The notes: generated from the sequence alone by a model not told the origin. Positions 1 through 8,846 are shown, counted from the stretch's first letter. The stretch is DNA of 64,000 nucleotides from Burkholderiales bacterium (GCA_025354165.1 JANXNI010000057.1:1-64000); one strand, 5' to 3'. Translations and numbers: made by a program.

Positions 1-241
1 GTGGACCAAGATCGACCAGGGGCAAAACGTACGCGGTTTCGAGCGCTACGCCACGTTCAAAGCCAATCTCGGCAGCAAGCTGTACTACGGCATGTACGGC
101 GTGGTTTCGAGGTAGAGCAGGTAGTTGCCTTTCTTGCCGACGCCGTACATGCCGTAGTACAGCTTGCTGCCGAGATTGGCTTTGAACGTGGCGTAGCGCT
201 CGAAACCGCGTACGTTTTGCCCCTGGTCGATCTTGGTCCAC
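1..241. repeat. Foldback inverted repeat at window edge
   Basis: Bases 1-102 are the exact reverse complement of 140-241 (position i pairs with 242-i), with a 37-base spacer at 103-139. The arm sequence is part of the coding sequence of the exported protein on the minus strand, so the gene's own codons are copied back in opposite orientation. A 102-bp perfect hairpin inside a gene and at the very end of the window is what a chimeric read or snap-back assembly end produces. A genuine inversion duplication is possible but less likely. Confidence 0.9.
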
Positions 242-543
242 GCGGCAGCCGAAATGCCGATGGTGCGTAGCGCGTATTGCTCGATGTCCTCGTTCGTTTC
301 CTTGGCACCGAGCTTGGCTTGGGCGTAGAACAGCACGTCGCCCTCGCGGCCACTCAGACCACCCCAGTTGCCGCCCCATTCACGCTCCACGAGCCGCACC
401 CCGGTGGGTACCAGCATCGAAAATCCGTACGGTTTGCTCTCGTAGTAGCGCCAGTCGGACGCGGACGCCACCGTGGCGGCAGCCGCCATCAGCAGGGCTG
501 ACAGGCCCAAGAGTAGTTTTGACAGAAATGCTTTGCTTTTCAT
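85..543 (-). CDS. Putative exported protein, 3' end lost in foldback
   Basis: The start is set at ATG 543 because AGGTGA lies six bases upstream. A longer reading from 585 would place a non-signal stretch ahead of the leader. The first 28 or so residues form a Sec signal peptide (basic MKSK, hydrophobic core, ending ASA before SDWRYY), so the product should be periplasmic. The mature part is rich in Tyr, Trp and Gly, with no motif I recognise. Downstream of the residues LLYLETT the reading frame enters the inverted copy and stops after four residues, so the true C-terminus is missing. Function is unknown. Confidence 0.55.
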   Translation of the reverse strand: MKSKAFLSKLLLGLSALLMAAAATVASASDWRYYESKPYGFSMLVPTGVRLVEREWGGNWGGLSGREGDVLFYAQAKLGAKETNEDIEQYALRTIGISAAAWTKIDQGQNVRGFERYATFKANLGSKLYYGMYGVGKKGNYLLYLETTPYMP

Positions 544-688
544 GAAATCACCTTTTTCGGGTTGAACAGATTGCTGAAACTGCAATTCAAGCCCCGCGTT
601 CCAGTGCTGTCAGTATGTGTCGATCCCGATGCGCGGCCCATACTGCGAATGCAGTAGGCGTGGTGCTTCAGTCGCTCAATTCGACGGC

Positions 689-3037
689 TCAATTCGGGTT
701 GTAAAGTCCCAGCTTTACGGCGTAAGCGGTGATTTCGGCCGCGTTGCGCAGCTCCAGCTTTTCCATAAGATGCTGGCGATGCGTGCGCACGGTCAGCACG
801 CTGATGCCGAGCAGCCCGGCGATGTCACCGTTGTTAAAGCCGCGTGCCACGAGCGAGAGAATTTCGCGTTCGCGCGGTGTCAACGCTACCGCGTCGACAC
901 CGACACGAACGTTCTGGGCGCTTTCGGCGACGCGTCGTGCGACCGCTTCCCGGCTTGTGATCGGGCCGATCTGGGTAAGCCAGCTTCGTATCTCGTCAAT
1001 CGCCGCGCCATACGACAACGCTCGTCCCTCGGCCGTTGCCGTGGCGTGACCGAGTTCACCGAGCGAGATGCGCGCCAGCTCGATGCGTGAGGCCAGAAAC
1101 GCCTCGTCCGCGGCGTCGCGATGTCGCCCCATTTCCATCGTGTGAAAACGTGTCGCCGCGTCGAAACGGGTCGTGCGGTGCCATTGTCCGAGATCGGCGG
1201 CGAGCCCGGCGCACACCTCCATCACAACGAGCCGTCCGCGCCGCGAATCCAGCTCGTCGCAGATCGCGAGTGATTCGAGCGCCAGCGTACGCACGCGTGC
1301 CATGTCGCCCAGCCCGAGCGCGGTCATCGAAAGATTGTTGAGCGCAATCATCGTGCCCTGGCGGTCGCCGCTCGCGCGATACGTCGCGAGCGTCTGTTCG
1401 TACAGCGGCGCGGCGGCATCAAAGCGTCCTTCGAGCCGTTCCAGCTCGGCCAGATTCGAGATCGCGACCGACCTCGCGCGTGCGCCTTCTCCCGTTGTTT
1501 CGGCAAGCGCGCGCGCTTCTTCGAGCGCGGCGCGTGAGGCGACGCGGTCACCAAGCTCAAGCAGCGCATAACCCATTCGTGCGAGCGATTCGGCCACCAC
1601 ATGCGGCGCTGCGCAGCTACGTCCAGCATCGATGCTTTGCCGGTAGGCCGTGATCGCTTCCGCATGCAGGCCGCGAAAGGCGTGTAGCCTGGCCGTGTTC
1701 ATGAGTCCAATGGCGTACAACGTGCCTTGCGCTTTGGCCCCCTGTCGTGTGGTCGCTTCGCGCAGGACGCGTGCGCCTTGCAGCAGCGCGCCGCGATTGA
1801 ACCAGTAGCGCATGAGCGCGTTGACCAGACGCAACCCGCGCGCGGCACCTTCGGGCGCGCTGTCGCAGGCGCGGTGCGCAGCGAACAGATTGTCGCGTTC
1901 GAGATCGAGCCGCTTCAGCCACTCGCCTTGCTGCGGCCCATCGAGCCCTTCGCTGGCGGACTCAGTGAGCTTCAGAAAGTGTGCGAGATGGCGCTCGCGC
2001 AATGGCGCCTCCTCTGCCGCTGCTGCGAGACGATCCTGCGCGAAGTGCCGCATCGTCTCCAGCAGACGAAAACGCGGCTCCGCGCCGGGATGCGAATCGG
2101 TAACCACCAGCGACTTGTCGACCAGAGCGGCGAGCGTGTCCAGCACCTCCCAAACGCCCGCGTCGGGTTCGGCGCAAATCTGCTGAGCAGTTCCCATATC
2201 GAAACTGCCTGACATCACACCCAATCGACGAAAAACCACTTGCTGTTCCGCTGTCAACAGGCCGTGACTCCACTCCAGCGCGGCACGTAGCGTTCGATGA
2301 CGCGGCGGCTGATCACCCGCACCGCCCGTGAAGAGGCGCAGGCGCTCGTGCAGACGCGAGCGCAGACCCTCGACCCCAAGCAGTCGCACACGGGCGGCCG
2401 CCAGCTCGATGGCGAGTGGAATGCCGTCGAGTTGCCGACAGATGTCGCAGACGGCCACGACATTGCTCGCGTCGATGACGAAATGCTGATCGGCGGCGCA
2501 AGCGCGGTCTTCGAACAACGCCAGCGCACCAATCCGTCGTGCCACCTGCAGCGGCAATCGATCCTCGGGTATCGTCAGGGTGCCGAGACGATACACCTGC
2601 TCATCGTGCAGGTTAAGTGCTTCCTGTGAAGTCGACAACACCCGTAATTGCGGCGCGGCGTTGAGCAGTGTCATGATCAGTTCGGCCACCGGTCGCAGCA
2701 GGTGTTCGCAGTTGTCGAGCACCAGCAGCAACTGGCAGCCAGCCAGCTTCTTCGTCACCGCGTCGAGCGCAGCGACGGAGCCCACCCCCAGCTTCAGTGC
2801 AGTAACCAGCGTGGGCAATACTTGCTGCGCATCGGTTAGCGGCGCAAGATCCACGCTGCACACACCATCCGCGAAGTCTTCGGTCAACGCATGGAAAAGC
2901 GTCTGCGCCAGCGCCGTCTTGCCAACGCCGCCTGCGCCGACGATGCTCACGAGACGATGATTGCTAAGTAACCGGCGAAGCGCCTGCAAATCGGACTCCC
3001 GACCAATGAGCGCAGTTGGGGCAACGGTCATGGACAC
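689..3037 (-). CDS. LuxR-family transcriptional regulator with N-terminal ATPase domain
   Basis: A 782-residue large ATP-binding LuxR-type (LAL/MalT-like) regulator. A P-loop GAGGVGKT lies at about residues 34-41, followed by a Walker B-like LLLVLDNCEH segment near residue 110, as in NB-ARC/AAA signalling ATPases. The middle, about residues 380-660, is an Ala/Leu-rich helical region that looks like TPR repeats. The C-terminal 60 residues carry a LuxR helix-turn-helix (LTPREREILSLVARG, then TVRTHRQHLMEKL). Such proteins sense a ligand through the repeats and activate transcription, but the target is not evident here. The start is GTG 3037 or ATG 3031; an AAGGAG lies 12 bases before the GTG. 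It stands alone, with no obvious operon partner. Confidence 0.85.
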   Translation of the reverse strand: MSMTVAPTALIGRESDLQALRRLLSNHRLVSIVGAGGVGKTALAQTLFHALTEDFADGVCSVDLAPLTDAQQVLPTLVTALKLGVGSVAALDAVTKKLAGCQLLLVLDNCEHLLRPVAELIMTLLNAAPQLRVLSTSQEALNLHDEQVYRLGTLTIPEDRLPLQVARRIGALALFEDRACAADQHFVIDASNVVAVCDICRQLDGIPLAIELAAARVRLLGVEGLRSRLHERLRLFTGGAGDQPPRHRTLRAALEWSHGLLTAEQQVVFRRLGVMSGSFDMGTAQQICAEPDAGVWEVLDTLAALVDKSLVVTDSHPGAEPRFRLLETMRHFAQDRLAAAAEEAPLRERHLAHFLKLTESASEGLDGPQQGEWLKRLDLERDNLFAAHRACDSAPEGAARGLRLVNALMRYWFNRGALLQGARVLREATTRQGAKAQGTLYAIGLMNTARLHAFRGLHAEAITAYRQSIDAGRSCAAPHVVAESLARMGYALLELGDRVASRAALEEARALAETTGEGARARSVAISNLAELERLEGRFDAAAPLYEQTLATYRASGDRQGTMIALNNLSMTALGLGDMARVRTLALESLAICDELDSRRGRLVVMEVCAGLAADLGQWHRTTRFDAATRFHTMEMGRHRDAADEAFLASRIELARISLGELGHATATAEGRALSYGAAIDEIRSWLTQIGPITSREAVARRVAESAQNVRVGVDAVALTPREREILSLVARGFNNGDIAGLLGISVLTVRTHRQHLMEKLELRNAAEITAYAVKLGLYNPN

Positions 3038-3437
3038 AACACGCGCAGGCTCCTTGCGCAGGCGAGGCTTCGCGACTCAATAAGCACGCTGCCGTAAAGA
3101 TTTGAGTACGTACGACTACCCGAAATACTCTCGTCGCATTAGATGAACAATTTACGCATACTGATTTTACTGAACACAATATCAGTCGCTGAATAATTAT
3201 CCTTGGCCTCACGAGGCGGTTTTAACTATCTATGGTTGAAGAAATCACCCGACGACTTCGAAGTCGTGGCGCAGATGATTTACGACGAGTTATAGCGCGA
3301 GGTGGTGGGCGGGATGTCGGTCGATGATCTGGTGACGCCTTTGCGTGCGGGGGCGCTGCGACGCGTGCAGGTGAAACCCGAGTTCTTCATCATGCGCTAT
3401 TGATCTGCGGCGATAGCGCGCCGCCACGGGCTCCGCA
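3038..3437. other. Intergenic region with a possible degraded coding fragment
   Basis: There is no intact gene in these 400 bases. On the plus strand, about 3200-3405 reads as two protein-like blocks in one frame separated by a TAG: a segment containing SPDDFEVVAQMIYDEL, then one containing GMSVDDLVTPLRAG and ending IMRY before TGA at 3403-3405. There is no start codon with a ribosome-binding site. It could be the 3' remnant of a lost gene. I do not recognise the family. Confidence 0.3.
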
Positions 3438-4259
3438 CTACGATTGCAACATGCCTGCGATAGCCTCTCGTCTAGTGCGGACAGGGTCGCGCGCAATCCA
3501 GTCTGCGACCTGTGTGTCGTAGCTCGGATGTTTCGCCAACAAGCGCTCGCCACCGACTTTCATCAGCGCCTGCGTTGACTCACTGAACGACACGCCGCCC
3601 TCGTGCGCGACGTAAGCATTCGGGCAGAGCACGTTGCGAAAACCAGCGCTCGCCGCTCGCATACAAAAGTCATTTTCTTCGCCGTAGCCGCGCGGAAAGT
3701 TTTCGAGGTCAAACAGTCCGACTTTGGCGCGGCATGCGGTCGAAATCAGCAGACAAAATCCCACGCCGGTGGGCAGATCTATCGCTGCTGCAGGGTGTTC
3801 GCGCAGCGCCCGGGCAATGCGTTCGCGCTCGACTTTTTCAGGCACCGGCCATGCCCGCGAAAAGTCCGGGAATGAGCAGATGGTTGCGTTGTTGGAGAAC
3901 GGCGTGACGGTGCCGACACTCACGTCGTCGACCACACACTTCAGCATTTCATCGAGCCAGTGCGACGTCACCAGCGTGTCCGAGTTCAGGAGACACAGAT
4001 GCTCATCCGCGCTCGCTGCCACGAAGGCTTGATTCACATTCCACGTGAAACCGCGATTGGTCGCGTTGTGCCGGACCTGCATTCGCGGGTTTGCCAGAGC
4101 GAGCGCATTGAGCATCGGCGCGATGCGTTCGTCAGGCGAGGCGTCGTTGATGACGACGGTGCGAAATGACGCGTTGACGCGTGCGGAGGCCAGTGCGGAC
4201 AGGCAACGTTCAACACTTTCAAAACCGTCGTAAACGGGCACGCAAACGAGTACGCTCAT
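3438..4259 (-). CDS. Family 2 glycosyltransferase
   Basis: A 273-residue GT-A fold glycosyltransferase of the GT2/rhamnosyltransferase-like type, expected to transfer a nucleotide-activated sugar in the cytoplasm to a surface glycan. The N-terminus VLVCVPVYDGFESVERCL is the usual first strand. INDASPD is at residues 37-43, NRGFTWNVNQA at about 68-78, and the DxD-equivalent NSDT at 92-95. A later GYGEENDFCMRA block supplies the catalytic-base region. No membrane segment is seen. The ATG lies only five bases from the 116-bp palindromic repeat at 4265-4380, so the repeat forms its leader and no normal Shine-Dalgarno is visible. No polysaccharide cluster surrounds it, so acceptor and donor are unknown. 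Confidence 0.85.
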   Translation of the reverse strand: MSVLVCVPVYDGFESVERCLSALASARVNASFRTVVINDASPDERIAPMLNALALANPRMQVRHNATNRGFTWNVNQAFVAASADEHLCLLNSDTLVTSHWLDEMLKCVVDDVSVGTVTPFSNNATICSFPDFSRAWPVPEKVERERIARALREHPAAAIDLPTGVGFCLLISTACRAKVGLFDLENFPRGYGEENDFCMRAASAGFRNVLCPNAYVAHEGGVSFSESTQALMKVGGERLLAKHPSYDTQVADWIARDPVRTRREAIAGMLQS

Positions 4260-4264
4260 CGAAT

Positions 4265-4380
4265 CAGCTTTTTGCTGAAATGACGCGGAAACGGGGGCTA
4301 TACGCAGAAAAGCACATTTGTCGATAATCGGCGAATATTGCGATCTTCCCTTGTATAGTGGTGGTTTCAGTCAAAAGCTG
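4265..4380. repeat. 116-bp palindromic intergenic element, copy 1
   Basis: The ends read CAGCTTTTTGCTGAAA and, on the other strand, CAGCTTTTGACTGAAA (14 of 16 identical). GGGCTA is at offset 31-36, and the central TGTCGATA lies at the midpoint. The copy lies between the divergent glycosyltransferase and the Ala/Lys-rich gene. The remaining 184 bases to 4564 show no further feature apart from the downstream gene's ribosome-binding site. Confidence 0.85.
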
Positions 4381-4564
4381 TTTCAGAAAATTCAATTGAT
4401 CCGCCGCCGTCATGACGCCTGTCGCCGAAGTTTAGCGGGCGCAGTCACGCGGTCTATCGTTGTCCGCTGACAATTCCGAAAATGTGCGGATCCATCGCGC
4501 CGCGTGGCTCGTCGCCGCCGTGTGCGCCTACACTCGCGCTCTTGCCATCAACTTCGGAGTCCCC

Positions 4565-4972
4565 ATGAGCTTATTCGACAAAGCTAAAGACGCAGCACAA
4601 GCTGCCCTCGACAAAACTAAAGAGGCCGCAAGCGCAGCCGCGCACGCCGCAAAGGATGCGGGCAGTGCTGTTGCCCATGCCGCGAAAGACGCGGGTCACG
4701 CCGTCGCCGACGGCGCGAGCACGGTTGCGCACAAAGCGAAAGACTTGGCCGGTGATGCGGTCGATGCGACCAAGAGCGCAGGCCATGCGGTTGCTGAGGG
4801 CGCAAGCGCTGCCGCTGACAAAGCGAAAGCCGCAGGCAGCTCTGTCGCCGACGCAGGCAAAGGCGCAGCGTCAACGATGGGCGACGCCGCCAAAAAAGCG
4901 GGCAATGCCACACTCGCGGCCGCTGAAAAGCTCACCGGAAAAGACCTGAACAAAGACGGAAAAATCGGCTGA
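4565..4972 (+). CDS. Ala/Lys-rich LEA-like protein with C-terminal EF-hand-like loop
   Basis: The start is ATG 4565, with GGAG a few bases upstream; the open frame runs further back to 4460 but without coding character. The 135-residue product is almost entirely Ala, Lys, Asp, Gly, Ser and Val, in repeats of the AAHAAKDAGSAV, AVADGASTVAHKAK kind that would make an amphipathic helix. This composition is typical of LEA-like or YtxH/CsbD-like stress proteins and of histone H1-like Lys/Ala proteins. The last ten residues KDLNKDGKIG match the first part of an EF-hand calcium loop (DxNxDGxI). No signal peptide is seen. A role in desiccation or stress protection, or DNA/granule binding, is inference only. 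Confidence 0.7.
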   Translation: MSLFDKAKDAAQAALDKTKEAASAAAHAAKDAGSAVAHAAKDAGHAVADGASTVAHKAKDLAGDAVDATKSAGHAVAEGASAAADKAKAAGSSVADAGKGAASTMGDAAKKAGNATLAAAEKLTGKDLNKDGKIG

Positions 4973-5005
4973 TACACCTCCCACGGCGGGAGCTGAAAAA
5001 CGCGC

Positions 5006-6655
5006 CTAGTTATCCCAACAGACGCGATCTTTGCCTTCAGCTTTCGCCCGATACATGGCCGCATCCGCGCGCGCCAGCAGGGCCTGCGGCGATTCGCCGG
5101 GACGCGCGGTGGCGAGCCCGATGCTCACGGTGACTGGCGCTTCCACGCCCACCGCCCGCCAATCGATCGCAGCAAGCGCACCGCGCAACTGTGCGCACAG
5201 TTCCATGCCCTGTTCCAGCGAAGTCTCGGGCAACGCGATCACCAACTCTTCGCCACCCAGACGCGCCACGATGTCGCTACTGCGCCGCTCGCGCTGCAAC
5301 TGCTGGGCAATCGCCACGAGAACGGCGTCGCCCACCGCGTGCGACTTTGTATCGTTAATGCGCTTGAAATTATCAACGTCCAGCAGCGCCAGCGCCAATG
5401 GCCGCTCATGTCGATCAGCGCGTGCGCATTCACTGGCCAGCGCCTCGTCCAGTGCGCGCCGATTGAGCAGGCCTGTCAATGCGTCTTCACGCGATTGCCG
5501 ATGCAATTCGGCGACCAGCTGATCTTTCTTTTCGTTGGCACCTTGCAATGCCGTTTGCGTTCGTTGCAGTTCATCCAGCGTTTCGCGCAGCGCAAGCTCG
5601 CGGGTGCGAGCCTGTTCCGCCTCTCGTTGCGCCTGCTCGGCGGCGCGGCGCTCAACAGCCGTGGCGGCTTGCAGCACGGCGCGCTCGCGTCGTAGCTGCT
5701 CATCCATCGTATACACGCGCTGCCCGGCCTCGAAAGCGGCCTTGTAATCACCCGACGCGACGTGGTTGTCACTTAAGGCCTGCCACAGTTCCCGCTCTTC
5801 GCGTAACGCGCCTGTTTCCTGCGCCATCCTGATGCCTGACTGGAGGCAACCAATCGCGTCGCCAAACCGGCTTTGCTGCGTCGCTATCAGTCCGCGAATC
5901 AGCCAGGATTCAATCTGCCCGAAGTGATTTTCTGTTTCGTCGATCAACGGCTGTACGCGCAAGAGCGTCGCTGCCGCCTGTTCCGGTTTGTGCTCCGACA
6001 AATCGATCCGAGCGAGATTAAACAGCGTGCCCATTTGCGCCGCATAGTGGGTCAACGACATTGACAGCGCAAAGCCTTCTTCCAGCAATTGACGGCCACG
6101 CCCATACTCGCCGAGCAGATTGCAAACATGTCCGATATTTACGCGAACACGGGCGCGTTCGGTCAACATCTGCATGCGGTCGGCGCGCTCCATCGCCACG
6201 CCCAGAACCCGTGCCGCCTCCGGCAAGTCGCCACGGCGTGTCCACAAGACGCCCAGATTGCTCAGCGAGCGCACCACGCCTTCGTCGTCACCGAGTGCTT
6301 CAAAATTCGTACGTGCACGTTCGCTCATTTCGAGCGCCGCCACATCGTCACCCGCAAAGTCATACACCCAGCCGAGCCGCCGCTCAACACAGGCGGCGAT
6401 CCAGCGCTCACCGCGCGCCTCGGCCACGCTCAGCGCCTCCAGCAGTGGCCGGATCGTTAGGGCATGACGGCCCGACGCAAACGTCTCGCGATCGAGCAGC
6501 TGATCGGCATCGCGAAATTGCTCGGCAGTGCCCATACGTGCAATGGCAGTGATGGCTGCGAGGATCGGCGTCAAGGCGCGGCCGGGACGATTCTTGGCGG
6601 CCTCGCGCGCGAGGTGCAGTGTGTCGAGAATAAGCGCCTGATTCCCCACGCTCAT
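5006..6655 (-). CDS. TPR-repeat diguanylate cyclase (GGDEF)
   Basis: A 549-residue protein predicted to make cyclic di-GMP from two GTP. Residues of about 1-310 are helical tetratricopeptide-like repeats. About 320-385 is a Glu/Arg/Ala-rich coiled coil (RRAAEQAQREAEQAR). The rest is a GGDEF domain with an active site GGEEL at 467-471. An RSSD sequence five residues upstream of it fits the inhibitory I-site RxxD, so product feedback is likely. There is no transmembrane segment or signal peptide, so it should be cytosolic, with the TPR region sensing a partner protein. It ends 33 bases from the convergent Ala/Lys-rich gene and starts 16 bases from the end of the ligase gene, which may be co-transcribed. 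Confidence 0.92.
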   Translation of the reverse strand: MSVGNQALILDTLHLAREAAKNRPGRALTPILAAITAIARMGTAEQFRDADQLLDRETFASGRHALTIRPLLEALSVAEARGERWIAACVERRLGWVYDFAGDDVAALEMSERARTNFEALGDDEGVVRSLSNLGVLWTRRGDLPEAARVLGVAMERADRMQMLTERARVRVNIGHVCNLLGEYGRGRQLLEEGFALSMSLTHYAAQMGTLFNLARIDLSEHKPEQAAATLLRVQPLIDETENHFGQIESWLIRGLIATQQSRFGDAIGCLQSGIRMAQETGALREERELWQALSDNHVASGDYKAAFEAGQRVYTMDEQLRRERAVLQAATAVERRAAEQAQREAEQARTRELALRETLDELQRTQTALQGANEKKDQLVAELHRQSREDALTGLLNRRALDEALASECARADRHERPLALALLDVDNFKRINDTKSHAVGDAVLVAIAQQLQRERRSSDIVARLGGEELVIALPETSLEQGMELCAQLRGALAAIDWRAVGVEAPVTVSIGLATARPGESPQALLARADAAMYRAKAEGKDRVCWDN

Positions 6656-6670
6656 GCACTCAATTGGAAA

Positions 6671-7525
6671 TTACGGATCATCGCGAACTCGCAAAAAACT
6701 TGCAAAGCGCGGCTTGCCACTCGGCGTGACGTCACGGTAGGTATAAGTGACAAGCGTGCCGACAGGCGGCGGGTTTGCACGCACGGAATCAGAAAATCCG
6801 GTACCGAGCTTAAAGCGCACACCCGCCTTGGTTTCAACCCACAGCGCGCCCATTTTCCCCGCGTACTTGCCCTTGCCGGGAACGTGTTCGATCACGGTTG
6901 CTTCGGTGTCCAGCAGTGGCTTTAACTTCAGCAACACATCACTGCGGCCCGTCACATACGACGCATCCGCGAGGTGCAGCATTAAGCCTTCGCCTTTGCC
7001 TTTCACCACGGCATCAAGCTCGCGCTTGAGGGCCGCACGATCTTTCACCGGATGCTGGTCGACAGCTTTCAGCGCCGGGAAATTGGAGCGCGCGATGATC
7101 GCCTTGATCCGGTTTGCGCGCTCGGTAAACGGCATCGCCGCCGCGCCCTCCGCCTGCGGCAACTCAAAGATCATGTAGTTAACGCGTTGCCATTCGGCGT
7201 CCTCAGGTACCGCTTTGCGTACGATGCCGGAGAGCGCATCAAATTGTCCACGCGCCAACCAAAGCTCGCCGTCCAGCGATTCGGGTGGTAATTTCGCGAT
7301 AAACCAGTCGGGCGCCGCTACTGTGCGCCCGCTGCGGAAGCGCAACGTCTTGCCATCCCAAATCGCGCGTACGCCGTCGTACTTTTCGCTCACCAGATAT
7401 TGCGTGACATCCACCGACGGGCCGAGCACATTTGCCAGCAAAATTGGCGGCGCGGAAAAGCATGAAGTCGCGGCTAACCCTACGAAAACAAGTAGCGTGC
7501 GAATGAAGTGAACAGTTTGTTTCAT
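6671..7525 (-). CDS. ligE: Exported ATP-dependent DNA ligase (Lig E type)
   Basis: This enzyme seals DNA nicks through a lysine adenylate. Motif I, EKYDGVRAIWDG, holds the nucleophile Lys at about residue 48. ESLDGELW is motif III, GEGLMLH motif IV and LLKLKP motif V, followed by a short OB-fold domain. There is no DNA-binding domain beyond this core, as is usual for Lig E. The N-terminus (KQTVHFIRT then LLVFVGLAATSCFSA) is a Sec signal peptide, which fits the proposal that Lig E works in the periplasm on extracellular or incoming DNA. Start ATG 7525 is preferred because the reading from 7546 puts residues MPGEGRP in front of the leader. It lies downstream of, and in the same direction as, the purine operon but beyond its terminator. 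Confidence 0.9.
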   Translation of the reverse strand: MKQTVHFIRTLLVFVGLAATSCFSAPPILLANVLGPSVDVTQYLVSEKYDGVRAIWDGKTLRFRSGRTVAAPDWFIAKLPPESLDGELWLARGQFDALSGIVRKAVPEDAEWQRVNYMIFELPQAEGAAAMPFTERANRIKAIIARSNFPALKAVDQHPVKDRAALKRELDAVVKGKGEGLMLHLADASYVTGRSDVLLKLKPLLDTEATVIEHVPGKGKYAGKMGALWVETKAGVRFKLGTGFSDSVRANPPPVGTLVTYTYRDVTPSGKPRFASFLRVRDDP

Positions 7526-7652
7526 AGGACGACCCTCTCCGGGCACTAAACGTGATTCACAGGATATGCCGACAACGTCTCAGCGTTCGACAAACCAAGA
7601 TTTTTCTGCATATTCGACTGGCCATCGAACAATTTTCACTGAAACGCAGGTA

Positions 7653-7685
7653 TAAAAAAGCCGTCGCAGTTTTCACGCGACGGCT
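7653..7685 (-). terminator. Rho-independent terminator of the xdh-ABC operon
   Basis: On the minus strand AGCCGTCGC (7685-7677) pairs perfectly with GCGACGGCT (7667-7659) across a nine-base loop and runs straight into six T residues. It sits 25 bases after the stop of the BMP lipoprotein gene, the last gene of the leftward operon. Confidence 0.9.
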
Positions 7686-7709
7686 GATTCGCATCGAGAA
7701 TGCTTTGGC

Positions 7710-8846
7710 TTATTTGCCTCCGGGTACTTTGCCTTCCACGCCCTTGACGTAGACGTTCAATCCACCCAGGAACTTGTCGTCTGCGTTGGCGCCCTTGGCG
7801 ACGAGCTCTTTGCCCGCTTGATCCACAATCGGGCCAGCCCACGGATGGAACGTGCCGGCTTTAAGGCCCGCCTTGATTTCGTCAATCTTCGCTTTGGTTT
7901 CAGCGGGAACGTCATCTGCGATCGACACCATGTCGATCGCGCCTTCTTTCACGCCCCACCATGACGAACCGGTTGCCCACTTGCCTTCAAGTACGTCTCT
8001 GGTCGACTTGATGTAGTACGGTGCCCAGTTAATCACCGCCGAACCAAGGTGAGCTTTCGGGCCGTAAGCCGTCATGTCGCTGTCCCAGCCGAATGCGCGC
8101 TTGCCCTTTTCCTGTGCCGTTTTCAGCACCGCGGGCGAATCGGTGTTTTGCATCAGCACGTCGGCACCACCGTTGATGAGCGCGGTGGCGGCTTCGGTTT
8201 CTTTGGGTGGGTTAAACCATTCGTTGACCCAGACGACTTTGGTCTTGATCTTCGGGTTCACGCTTTGCGCGCCCAGCGTGAAGCTGTTGATATTTCGGAT
8301 CACTTCCGGAATCGGGATCGAGCCGACGACGCCGAGCGTGTTGGTCTTGGTCATCTTGCCTGCGATCACGCCCGCCATGTAGGCACCTTCGTAGGTGCGG
8401 CTGTCGTAGGTGCGCATGTTTTCGGCGGTTTTGTAGCCTGTTGCGTGCTCAAACTTGATGTCCTTGAAGTCCGGCGCGATTTTCAGCATTGGCTCCATGT
8501 AGCCAAACGTGGTGCCAAAGATCAGCTTGTTGCCTTGGCTGGCGAGGTCGCGGAACACGCGCTCAGCGTCAGCGCTCTCTGGCACTTTCTCGACAAACGA
8601 GGTGACGATCTTGTCGCCGAATTCTTTTTCCAGCGCTTTGCGCGCGTTGTCATGGGCAAACGTCCAGCCGCCGTCGCCAACCGGGCCGACATAGGCGAAG
8701 GCCACTTTGAGGGGCTCGGCTTTGGCCGGCGCAGCGGCTGGCGCAGGGGCCGCCGCTTTGGGCTCTTCCTTTTTGCCGCAACCGGCTAATGCGGCTAAAA
8801 GCGCCGCGCTGATGCCTGCTGCGAGCAGGGTGCGTTTCGTGTTCAT
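7710..8846 (-). CDS. BMP/PnrA-family substrate-binding lipoprotein of ABC importer
   Basis: A 378-residue binding lipoprotein. The lipobox LAGC puts the lipidated Cys at residue 23, followed by an Ala/Pro/Lys linker to about residue 45 and then a basic-membrane-protein (Bmp/Med) domain beginning LKVAFAYVGPVGDGGWTF. Family members bind nucleosides (PnrA, BmpA), and in several proteobacteria they accompany purine catabolism genes. Here it is the last gene of a cluster holding the matching permeases and ATPase plus xdhABC. The substrate is therefore probably a purine nucleoside or base such as xanthine, guanosine or inosine; this is inference from context. A short hairpin (8892-8906) lies in the 62-base gap to the permease gene. 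Confidence 0.9.
   Translation of the reverse strand: MNTKRTLLAAGISAALLAALAGCGKKEEPKAAAPAPAAAPAKAEPLKVAFAYVGPVGDGGWTFAHDNARKALEKEFGDKIVTSFVEKVPESADAERVFRDLASQGNKLIFGTTFGYMEPMLKIAPDFKDIKFEHATGYKTAENMRTYDSRTYEGAYMAGVIAGKMTKTNTLGVVGSIPIPEVIRNINSFTLGAQSVNPKIKTKVVWVNEWFNPPKETEAATALINGGADVLMQNTDSPAVLKTAQEKGKRAFGWDSDMTAYGPKAHLGSAVINWAPYYIKSTRDVLEGKWATGSSWWGVKEGAIDMVSIADDVPAETKAKIDEIKAGLKAGTFHPWAGPIVDQAGKELVAKGANADDKFLGGLNVYVKGVEGKVPGGK

Noticed and set aside
1-270. Plus-strand ORF across the window start
   Set aside because: It reads through both arms of the foldback repeat and is antisense to the exported-protein gene.
7548-7663. Possible eighth copy of the palindromic element
   Set aside because: AAAAAAGCCG is present at the right edge but the left end, GGGCTA pair and central GTCGA are missing. 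The hairpin there is the operon terminator.
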